Shown here: positions 43,660 through 54,200 of the stretch, piece after piece
How the letters are laid out: every line of letters begins with the position of its first letter
Numbering within the stretch: position 1 is the first letter of the stretch
NCBI GenBank assembly: GCA_905221605.1
Contig: CAJNDS010002588.1
Coordinates: 1 to 64,000 of the forward strand
Direction of reading: 5' to 3'
DNA: 64,000 nt
Source of the DNA: Symbiodinium natans
Taxonomy: Eukaryota; Sar; Dinophyceae; Suessiales; Symbiodiniaceae
Notes under the pieces: generated by a model
What the model saw: only the letters and a program-made list of their open reading frames with translations
Database searches by the model: none
What the model was told of the DNA's origin: nothing
Program-made: the position numbers and the translations under genes

Positions 43660-46121
43660 GCTGTAGCCTGCACAGTTAGCTGAGCGAGTAGCTGTGAACC
43701 TGGGTTTCGGGCCTCAGCTGTGTTAAGGTACTGGACGAGCCATATCGTGTCAGAGCTTTTACCCGGCCGTGTGGCTGTGGTTCCGCATTGCACCCTTCCT
43801 TGAGCTACGGAGCAAACCCCTCCAGCTGGGAGGTGGGCACCACATCCCCTCCAGGTGGGAGGTGGGCATCACTTCCCCTCCAGCTAGGAGGCGTGAGTGC
43901 TCAGACCTTTCAGTGCTGTCGTGGCCGCCAGCCTTAGTTTGCCATAGTGGTGCCTTGTTTTCTTGATTTTACTTGACTTGACAATTTGCTTGAATTGCTG
44001 TGCAACTTTCACCTAGTTTTGGCTGGTCTATCGTGCGGAAGCAGCTCTCCTGAAGGCGAACGGGCTGAGTTGCGATTAACCGCGCCGATCAGATTGGTCA
44101 TACTACAGTTGCCGCTTCAAAGCACCTTTGCAGGAAGGTTCGTCCTGGACGCTGTTGTGCCACTTCTATCCAGACCCCATCTGTCCCCGCCTCTAGGCTG
44201 TGGTGTAACTGCCCCGCCCTTGAGGCTGTGGTTTGCACATCAGACGTGGCCTTCTCAGGGCCTAGCTGGCAGTTTGAGGTATCGGCCGTAATCTGGCTTA
44301 GCACTCCTCGCAGGCAGGCCTATCCACGTGTGGTGTCGTGAGGTCGGCCCAGCCTGGGCTCTCATGGTCGCTTCAGTGATTTGGGGTTCCTTGTGAGGCT
44401 TGTGGCCCTGGTCCCACCCAATAGTCTCTGAGGGACCTTGGGGGGGCCTCGCAAATTGTGTTGAGGCTGGCTTTTTCCCCTAACCATGCAGATGCACCCA
44501 AGCAAGTGCCAGCAGAGTGTCTGGCACAGAGGGAGCTGTGTGGTTCCTTGCTCGCCATTGGATTTTCGCCATAATTAGATGGTTGCAGCGCGTTTCGTTC
44601 TCGGCCAGTTGCCCATGTGCGGAGGACGTTAGGCCTTTCGGTTAGGATGCGTTTGGTAATGGCCTCGTGTTGAGCTGAGGCAGAAGTTTTTGGCCCTCTG
44701 CAGGGTTGTCTGGGGCTTCCCTGCAGGCCTATGCGCCGGCGGCAGAGAGTAGCCCTTTCCTCAGACCTTGTGACTGCTCCTGCCGCTGCTCCCCTGGGTT
44801 TAGGGTTGGTTTTAGGGTAGGTGCTTGGCAGTGCTGTTTGCTGACGGTGGCTTTCCCCTCTTGCCTGGACTGCCTGCCTTCGCCCTACCACCAGGTATGG
44901 GATAAGCGCACCATGGGGCTTTCCAGGCAGGCTCAGGACCTGTATCTCGTCTCCTCACTGGGCATATGATTGAAGGCGCGCGAGGTGCAGGCCAATGGTC
45001 ACCCTTCTTCTTCGCTGTGCGAGATTGCAAGGGTGATGAGCCTTTTGGCATGTTGTCCGGATTCTGTCCTTTTTGTTCCGGTGTTTTCTCTTTTGGGGTT
45101 TAGGGCGTAGCGCAGAGGCCAAAAATGCAACATGCTGTTGCTGGCATAGGCTTTTGCCGAGGTTTTCTGCCCCAAATCCCCTTTTTAGCACTTTGAGAAA
45201 AGTTGGCCCGCTGGCACCAAAGATCATACGGGTCGGCGTTCCGTGGGGCCCAGAGTCCTGATTTGGCCCTTCCCTTGAAACAGTCTGGGGTTTTACAGGG
45301 GCAGTGGGTTCCCTTCCCTTGCTTGCAGCAGCCAGGGAAGGTCCCTTTACTGTGTGGGTCCATTTGGTTCGTTTTGGCCCTTTCCCAGGGAGCAGTCAGC
45401 AGGTCCCTGGGAGCAGTCTTCGGGGTTTCGAAATCTTTCTTGCAGAAAGTCTAGCAGGGCGTTGTTCCCTGCGCCTGCACGTAGTTAGTTGAAGGGAAAG
45501 CGTCGCTCCCTGCGCCTGGTTGAGGGGAGTGCGTGGGCCCCGCGCTAAAGGTACCAAATTGAGGGGCTGCTGCTTTATGTAAAGTGAGGTTGAGGACCCC
45601 CTTGGGCTGTTTGGGCGTGAGGCTAGGAAGTTCGTTGGCTGTGTTCAACCCAGGCCTCAAGGCTGTGGAATCAGTGCATGACACTCGCTTGTGCTCCTGT
45701 GCGGGTGCTGTTATGCCATGGATTCCCAGCCTCGGGGCTGCGGTTTCGAGAATTCCTTCCTCTGATGTGATGGACACAGACTAGCTGCTGGGAGCAGGTC
45801 TTTTGCTTGGGCTATGGTCAGTACGATGAGAGGAGTAGGAAAAGCGAAGTGCTTTGTACAGCTGGCGACTCGGACGAGTGAAAGCCACAGTCCATCTGAC
45901 CTGTTCTACTAGCGGTCAGAACCTCTAAACTGTGTCATAGGCGCCTGTAGGTAGTATGTGGGTGCACCACACTCCCAGCCTTGAGCTGAGGTTTTGCCGT
46001 AGCAGGTTGGCCGACCAGCCCGAGAGACTATGTCTCGCCCCTTAGGGGCTCCGGGCGAATTCATTTGCATGCAGGACGCCCACTGGGTAACGCTTTCGCG
46101 CTTGCTGAAGAAAATATGACA
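43640..46121 (+). mobile_element. U5: non-autonomous unit, type B, with double spliced-leader relict
   Basis: 2,482 bp, type B markers as in U3, hairpin at 45127-45141. It begins TTGGCTCAAGC followed at once by TGGCTCAAGG (43640-43660), two relicts in tandem. It lacks the ~20-bp GGTGGGGTGC part of the U2/U3 leader. It ends GAAGAAAATATGACA (46110-46121 is the motif) and closes the array. Confidence 0.75.
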
Positions 46122-46896
46122 TTTCTTTGTGTGCCTAGTTGCTTGCAGGTACATGTGTAGGACATGAGTGCTGTGACATGGCAAGAACATGTTTTGTTTT
46201 GGCATGAGCATGTTTGCATAACATGAAGGTGCTTTGACTTGACATGTTTTGGTTTGCAAGTCCGATGATGAGTTTTGAGAAGCACAGAGAAGCTTTTAGC
46301 TCTCGGGAGTTGACCTGAGAGTCATCTGGAAGTGCTGAAGCAAAGCTCTGAGGAACAGACTTTGGCCGTTACTCACTCCGTGTGCTTTGCCCCGTCGTTC
46401 GTACCGTGTCGTGACCGTTTGACACTCGACTGAGGCATTCTGAGAGCATGCTGTATGTTTTGCAACAGACCTGAAGTCCTGAAGCAGTAACCAAGATGTT
46501 TTGCATGTTACTTTTGTCTTCTCCTTTGTCTAAACAAAGTTGAGATGTCGTTTGAAGACTTGAAGCCTTTGCTCTTGGAGAGAGCATCTTTGCTGACCAA
46601 AGACAGTGTAGCTGAACACTGATGTGTTTGGCTCAAGTGCGAACGGAAAAAGCAGTCTGCGCTAAAGCTCTGCTTTTCACAAAGATGAGAAGTGGAGGTG
46701 CACTGTGGAGCATCGCATGATCCTCAAGAACTATTTTGAAGCCAGGTGCAGACCCTGAAGCAGAGCAGTGGCGACCGGCTTTGATAGTGAAGACTGCAAG
46801 CTATTGCAGACTGAGCAACAGCTGAAGATGGAACGTGGAAAGAGACTGAGCAGTTTGAGGCTGCAGGCAAATTCTTTGTAAGGGAGAAAGATCGCA
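46122..46896. other. Unassigned DNA between the array and the Ulp1-like remnant
   Basis: No gene supported. The left part repeats ACATG-containing words (46150-46250: GACATG, AACATG, GCATGAGCATG). It is the right flank of the array and should be continuous with the DNA left of 18998 if the whole array is an insertion. Confidence 0.5.
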
Positions 46897-47371
46897 GTGC
46901 AGGCAGGATCTGGAGCCCTGGAGGAAGATTTGATCGCAGGGGCTGCTGCAGAACTGGGAGAGAGTGCAGGTCTCCATCAAGCTCGCCCACCAGATCGGAC
47001 TGCTGCTGCCGCAGGTTGCAGACCCACTTTCAAGTGCAGTGTTGCTTCGCTTGCTCGCATGCTGGATGCAGCCTGGGCTTTGCAGATGGCGAGAGAGGAG
47101 CAGAGACCATGGAGCTTGGCTTGCCTCGGACGAAATGGCTACCTGCACTGGAGGGCAGACATGCAGGCGCAGAAGCTCGTGCTTGCAGCAGAGCAGGAGT
47201 GGGCAGCCGAGCTGCCCCAAGGCAGCTACCGGTTGCAGAGCACGTGGCTGGAGCGGAGAGGTCTCTTCATGGCTGAAAAGGAAAAGCGAGATGAAGCAAG
47301 AAAGCAGCTGAAGGATGCGAAGCTTCGTGCAGACCAGTCCGAGATCGCCTACTGTCACCATGAAGGCTACA
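46897..47371 (+). pseudogene. Ulp1-like protein remnant, N-terminal part (interrupted by Copia-2)
   Basis: An open frame with Ala/Arg/Glu/Gln-rich helical content (LARMLDAAWALQMAREEQ, WERRGLFMAEKEKRDEARKQ). It ends at codon TAC before the Copia-2 insertion. Phase continues exactly at 55345 when the element and one CTACA copy are removed. No domain is recognised in this part. The start is nominal. Confidence 0.55.
47367..47371 (+). repeat. Target-site duplication CTACA, left of Copia-2
   Basis: Five bases directly before the left LTR, repeated exactly at 55340-55344 after the right LTR. Confidence 0.9.
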
Positions 47372-47498
47372 TGCAAAAGGTGAAAGTACAGTAGCACACC
47401 CCTGTTTTACCCCAAAGTGATTTTACTTGGGCACATCATGTTTTCCATCGACTGTGCAATGACACAGGCGCTTTTGCTTGAAGTGGAAAAGTTTCGTA
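47372..47498 (+). repeat. Copia-2 left LTR (127 bp)
   Basis: Matches 55213-55339 except T/C at 47381 and C/G at 47450. Very short for an LTR. Contains CACACCCCTGTTTTACCCC and TGGGCACATCATG; no TATA box evident. Confidence 0.9.
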
Positions 47499-47668
47499 TG
47501 GTAGCGGAGCTGTGAAGGTCCACCCTTGGGTACCTGAGCTCCGGGAAAGAGGCCTGGACCCTAGCCTCGACAGTAGGGTAGGTAGTGCCCCAGCTGTAGG
47601 TTTGTGCCTCTGAGGGTTGGATCCTCTTCATAGCTTCCTTTGTGCCTGGGCTGCTGGAGGCGGCCTAG

Positions 47669-48253
47669 TGGGGTGCAGACGGGCAGCTGGGCGGCCAGAA
47701 CCTCCTTGTCTTTTACCACCGCGCTGTGGGCTGCGGTGGCACGACGGCGACGTGGGGCGGTTTGGAAGAAGCAAAGCAGAAGCTACGTGAGTTTTACTTT
47801 GAGCAGCTCTTGTTGCGGCCGAAGCCAGAGAATCGAACCCAGAAAGGTTGGCAGAACATCCTGGAGTCAGCTCGCTTGAGTTTGGAGCCCAAGCTGGATA
47901 GACTGAGCAGGATCGAGGACGTTTTCGCTTTGGCTGAAAAGTGTTTGAACAAGAACCCGAGCATCTTGGAAGATTTTCGGTTCATCGCAACAGAGAACGT
48001 GTGCCGTGAAGCTGTAGAGTGGAGTGCTCAAGAGAACTTTGTGCACGCGACTGAAGAGGGCAAGACGTTTGAGCGTGACCTGGAGATCTTGTCTAGGTTG
48101 GACCAGGGCGAGAGCAGCGGATCGGGCGTGTTCGAACAGTCGCTGGAGCCTCGAAGTGAACCACTCGACCTGACCGAGACCAGTGAGCCCACACCAAAGA
48201 GGTTGAAGTTCGAGGTGGCATTGAAGCAGTCTGAGGGTTCCGTTGAGCTTTGA
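47669..48253 (+). CDS. Copia-2 upstream ORF (ORF0), unknown function
   Basis: The frame is open from 47669 (after TAG 47666-47668) to TGA 48251-48253, ending 8 bp before the Gag ATG. No ATG lies early in it; the start is uncertain. It encodes up to ~190 residues with TTATWGGLEEAKQKLREFYFEQLL, a helical middle and an acidic Ser-rich C-terminus. It occupies the leader where an LTR element normally has primer-binding and packaging sequences. I do not recognise it. Confidence 0.4.
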   Translation, partial: WGADGQLGGQNLLVFYHRAVGCGGTTATWGGLEEAKQKLREFYFEQLLLRPKPENRTQKGWQNILESARLSLEPKLDRLSRIEDVFALAEKCLNKNPSILEDFRFIATENVCREAVEWSAQENFVHATEEGKTFERDLEILSRLDQGESSGSGVFEQSLEPRSEPLDLTETSEPTPKRLKFEVALKQSEGSVEL

Positions 48254-48261
48254 TTGCAGTC

Positions 48262-51200
48262 ATGGCGTCTCCTCAAGGTCAATCCCAACCTTCCTCAGCC
48301 CCGAATCCGTTTGCACAGTCCCAGCCAACATCGCCTCAGTCTGCAACTGCGAGTGTGCCTCAGATTTTGGAAGCCTTAGGCAACATGGTGATGCAGGGCC
48401 AAGAGCAGAATCGTTCTTTCATGAGTTTGTTTCAGTCCATGTCCATTGAGCAGCAAAGACAGTCAGAAGAATTGAAAGAGGCGGTCACTCACCTTGGTTC
48501 CAGGAAGGAAGCTCCGACGGGGTGGACGAAGTTCATCCCTCGACCTGACCCTTTCAAGCCCAAAGACCGAGAAGAAGAGCTAACGCAATGGCAAGATTGG
48601 AGTTGGAGCTTCAAGCAGTGGATCCTTGCAATAAGCCCTGAGATGTATACTGCGATTGAAGAGGTAGAGCAGGATTTGAGTTCGCCTTGTGAAGAAGCCA
48701 CTATGACCGACGATGCCATCCTACAGGGAAAGCAGCTGTATGCAATCCTCACGAGCATGCTTCGGGAAAGGCCTCTCCAAATCCTCAAGAGTGTCACCGG
48801 TGCCAATGGATTCGAGACATGGCGTGTGCTAAACAATGTGCTGGCACCCACCAATAAGACACGAGCGCTTGCACTTTTGGGAGCAATCTCACAGTTTCCG
48901 GCAATGAATCAAGGGAATCTCTTGGAGCAGGTGCTACGTCTTGAGGACCTCTTCCGCAAGTACGAGCAGGCGTCGGGAAAGCCAGTTCCGAATGAGATGC
49001 AGAGTGCAATCTTGTTGCGTGTTTTGCCTCAGCAAGTTCGGTCACACTTGACAATCACCATCGGTGACGATTCCACGTATGAGAGCATGAGAGACATGAT
49101 CCTTCGGTGGGAGCGTTCTACACAGAAGTGGTCTTCGCAAATCGTGACAGGAGGGGCACCGCAGAAACCTTCGCATGATGATCCGAACGGCCCGAGCCCC
49201 ATGGATGTCGATCGTGTGAAAGGATGGCCTAAAGGAAAGGGCAAATGGGGTAAAGGGGCTGGCAATGGTGGTGGCAAAGATGGAGGAAAGTATGGAGGAA
49301 AGAACGGCAAAGGCAAAGGTGGCAAAGGAGGATATGAGAGTCGTCCAGGCAAAGGAAAAGGTTATGAGAAAGGAGGAAAAGGAAAACAGCCCTCGTGGAG
49401 CAGAAATGATTGGAGCAAAGGAGGAAAGGACAGAGGAAAGAAAGGAGGAAAGGGCAAAGAAAGGCTTTCTCATGATGCTTGTCGAATCTGCGGGAAGTCA
49501 GGGCATTGGGGCAATGAGTGTTGGATGAAGGACAAAGTTCGAAACGTCAGCCAGAATGATACATCGTCCGCATCGGGGAACAGTTCGTCCGCATCGAGCT
49601 CAAATTCATCGACCGGAACAGCAAGTGTGAAGCGTGTGTTTGATCTTGCAGACAGTGATCGGCTTGGTGTCCCAATGACAACGGTCTATGAGATGGACAG
49701 CGAGGGTTCAGAGTCGTATGTGTCAGACAATGAGTCGTGGTGGTGCAGAGTGATCGAACATTCTATGGTTGATGGTGAGGATGAACTGGAAGTCATCGAC
49801 TTTGCTTGGGAGACGTACAGCGTCGTGGACATGAGCTTAGATGATGCATTGCTTGGAGATGAAGAATGGGTTGCGCATGCAGAAGTAAGAGGGATCAGCA
49901 GCAGGTCTGACGAGGGCTACAACGCTCTCTCTGAAGGGCTACCTCAGGAGGTGGTCTTGGATTCAGGTGCTGACCTCAGTGTGATGCCCCGAGCATGGCT
50001 GGAAGCGAATCTTGGAGACAGGGGTTCGAGTGCAACAGTTCGAATGGTCGACGCCCAAGGGAAAGAGATGAGGAACCATGGTAGCAGGAAGATCACCTTG
50101 GACCTAGGCCCAGCGATGATCCAAGAGGAGTTCTACGCGTCCGATGTTGGTGCGCCCCTGATCTCACTAGGGAGATTGCTGAAGAAAGGTTGGAGCCTCG
50201 ACCATAGGAATGGACTTCTGCATCTGTGCAATGATCCCGAAGAGATAGAAGCGCCGGTCTCATTCCGAAGGAATAGCCTTGTGGTTGATGCCAGAGTGTT
50301 CATGGTCCGGGATGATGAGGTGAAAGAGCCAGAAGAAGAATGTGTTCGAGCAAGCAAAGAAGGCCGGATTATAGTGCAACCACATTTCAACATCCACGGA
50401 CTTTCTCCAGGGTGGAATTTCCTCGACTGTGGTGATCCTTGCATCTTGAAGAGAGATAAGGTCCGCCTCGATCCTTCAGATGACATGTCAGTGCATTTGT
50501 GGAAGTATCGCACGACTTTGGTGTTCAGACAGGAAGCGTGGGAGCTTGTGGACTTCCAGGAGCCCCTGGAAAACGTGGAGAACCTGAGTGAGGTGATTGA
50601 ACATGGCGATGCAGCAGTCCTGATATTCACCATCATGCATCGTACGAAAGGTGACCCCGATCACTACGGCCTAACGCTCGTTGCTGAAGCTGGAACTTCC
50701 GAGGCAGATGAAGTGAAAGATTGGCCAGTTGATCTTGATCTGTATGCCGAAGAGATGAGCGTAGCTGATCCGCATGAACAAATGAGCCCAATCGATCTCC
50801 CAGGTGTATGTGATCAAGATGGACATGAAGAACAGGTGGGCGCAAGTCCCGCCCCAATGTTGATCGGATGTGGAGAAGAAGACCATGTGGTAGTAGAGGG
50901 ACTGCGGTTGAACGAGGATTCGAGTGCTCGAGAACTACGAGAAGCGTGCAAAGCTTTAGGACTGGGGATGTCTGGTTCCAAGAAAGTTATGTTCCAGAGG
51001 TTGATGAGTCACTCAAAGAAGAGAGCACTGGAGGATGCGATGGCGCTGGAGAATGCGGCGAAACCTCATGAACATCAACCACGTGGAGAGCGACTTCCTA
51101 AGCAACCAACTGCTGATGAGATTGCCGAGCATGAGCTCACTCATGTACCGTTCAAGGAATGGTGCAGCTACTGCGTGAGCTGCAGATCAAGGAGAGATGC

Positions 51201-54200
51201 TCACCGTCAGGATGGAGAACAACATGACACCGATGGCGGGGACCCAATCATTGCATTCGACTTCTTTTACACCGATGTCACGGGAGGTGAACTAGACTTC
51301 ATGCGAAGTGCTCCTAAGGACAAAGATGCGATGGTCGTGGTGGTGGCTGTGGACAAGACGACAGGAATGTCAAGAGCCATACCCCTAGAGTCGAAAGGTG
51401 ACCAATCACTGGTGTATGCGGCGAAAGAAGTCTTAGGCTTCATATCCTATCTGGGATATCAAGGCGTGGTGATCAGGTCGGACAATGAGCCTTCTGCAAC
51501 AGCCTTGACAAAGATGATTTGTCACTCCAGGACGAAGTTGGGTTTGAAGACCGTGGCGAGACCGTCACAACCTCATGAGCATGCAACAAATGGAATGGCA
51601 GAGCAGTGTGTTCAGAACATTCGAGATCTAGCGGCAACTTTGTTGGAACAGGTGAAGGCTCAATCGGGAACGGAGATTCGGACGAGAGATGAGATTGCAG
51701 GCTGGGCGTATGTGCATGCCTCAATGCTTCAGAACACGTTTGCAGTCAGAGCTGGAACGACTTCGTTCGAGAAGGCATTTGGCTTGGCCTACAATGGGAA
51801 GCTGGCATGCTTCGGCGAGGTGGTCCTGTTTGCGTTGAGTCAAGGCCATCGAAAGAAAGGACGCCCGAAGTTCGTGAAAGGCCTGTGGCTTGGAAAATCG
51901 CTGGTGAACGACATGCATGTGTGTGGAACAGCGCTTGGTTTGTACCTGTCAACAACAGTCCGGAGGCTGAATCCACAGGAAAGGTGGAGCAAGCATATGC
52001 TGAAAGAATTCCAAGGCAAACCGTACAAGTTTTCGTTGAGCAGCCTGGGAAAAGTCGTGATTCCGGCTATGAAAGACAGGACAAAGCCGAATGTGGTACC
52101 GGACATGCCAGTGATGCCGATGGAAGCAGGTGCAAGACAATCTAGCCATGAAGAGCCAGGAGGGGTTTCGACACCATCGTCACAGCATGCTAGCTCAGCC
52201 CCGTCGGAAGGCGGAACTGGTGATGGCGTGCGAGAAGAGATGGACATCGAGGCAGGAACAGGACAGAAGAGATCTGAGCCCGAACCAAGTGACAAGGAAG
52301 AAGGTAAGCGTGGAGAAAAGCGACCGATGCCGGAGGAGAAGAACGTCCCGCTGAATGCACCTCCACTTTATGCTGGGAGCTCATCGCCACCAAAGACCTC
52401 AAGGGTTTCAACCGTGAAAGTTGCAGATGCTGAGTACTACACGTTGGATGAGCACCTAGAAGAGGAGTGGGGTGACATGGAAGAGTGGGAGATTTGGTCT
52501 GAGGTAGAAGAAGAAGAAGAGAGCATTGATTGGGGGGAGCTTTGGCGTAACAGGACTGAGAATGAAGGGCCTCCAGAACTGTCGGAACACGAGATGGACC
52601 AAGTAGATGCTGAGAGCAGGAAGACCGAAGTGAAGCGACTCCTTGACATGGGAGTGTTGGAACAGGTATCGTCCTTACCTGAGAACGCAGAGTTGTTGCA
52701 GACGAAGCATGTGATGGACTGGCGGTACCGTGAGGCGAAGTGGAAGAGAAGGGCGAGATTAGTGTGTAAGCAGCTGAAGATCTGGGACCCAAACAGGACA
52801 GACGTGTATGCCCCAAGCACCAATCCATCAATTGCAAAGCTGTTGCCGGCCCTCATGGTTTCCCGACCAGGGTGGCAGATGGTTAGCTTCGATGTGAAGG
52901 ATGCTTTCCTCGAGGTGAAGCAGCGTCAAGAGCTTTATGTGATGTTGGACGGCCTCCCGTATAGGGTCCATCGTTGCTTGCCAGGACAGCAGGCAGCGTC
53001 TGCGTGGTGGGGCGAACAGCTGGCGGCAGACCTGGCTACAGCTGGCTTGGTGCCAGATGAAGCATGTCCGGCAGCGTTTGGACAGCCAGGTTTGGGTGCA
53101 ACAGTTCATGTTGATGATGGCTTGCTAGCTGGAACCCCAGAGAACACACGAAAGGTAACTGAGATCCTGGAGAAGAAGTACAAGTTGGAAGTCTCAGAAC
53201 CCGTGAAGAACATAGGTGATAGCCTGAAGTTCTTGAAGAAAGAGTTGCTAATCACAGAGTCTGGCATTGAGGTGCGAGTCGACAAGAAGTACTTGGAGAA
53301 GATTTGTGGTGTGTTGGACCTGAAGAGGCCAAGATTAAGGAAAACACCGTGCAGTCCAGAGATTGCCAAGATGGATGAATCAGAGCCCTTGCAGGAGTTG
53401 GAGGCTTCGAAGTTCAGAGCGGCAGTCGGAAGCTTCTTGTACCTCAGCCCAGATAGACCAGATGCCCAATGGACCATCGCGCACTTGGCAAGGTCGATGA
53501 GTCGGCCAACGAAGCGCATGTGGAAGCATGCCTGTCACCTAGCAGAGTACCTGTTGGCCACAGCCGATGTGTGTCTCACGTTGGCATGGACGTATCCGGG
53601 AAGGTCAAGTTTGGATGAGAGAAAGCTCAGTCGAGAGGAGGCAACAAGGCTGCAAGTAGAGAACAGTGGCAAACCTGATTTGGTTGAGGGCATGAGCGAT
53701 AGTGACTGGGCTGGACATTGGACGAGGGTGTCATCGACGTGTGGCCACGTCTACTTGAATGGGAACGCGACCTTCAGCTTCGTGAGGAAGCAAGGCTCGA
53801 TTTCTCTGTCGTCATGCGAAGCAGAGCTCATGGCATGTTGTTCCACGGCAGCAGAACTGATGTATGTTGGGCACGTGATCAAGACGCTTTCAAGCACACC
53901 CTGTCGGTTGTTATGCCGGCTAGACTCGTCTAGCGCCCGATCATTGCTCCAAAAGCGTGGCGTGTCGAAAGTGCGTCATCTGGAAACGAAACTGCTATGG
54001 GTACAGAGGGAAACTTCGAGGGGAACCTTGGAACTGGGAACAGTATCCACGTACCTAAATACTGCCGACATAGGTACAAAGGCGCTAAGCTCAGAACGCT
54101 ATGGATTTCTGATGTCTCGCCTGGGCTATGGTGGCTTCGAGTGTTTGAGCAGAGACAAGCAGAAGTACGAGCAGATGAATGCCAAGGTGATTCGTTTGCT

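Noticed and set aside
38308-46121. CRISPR-like regular repeats
   Set aside because: Unit length is ~2.5 kb, units are retroelement copies, and the sequence is eukaryotic.
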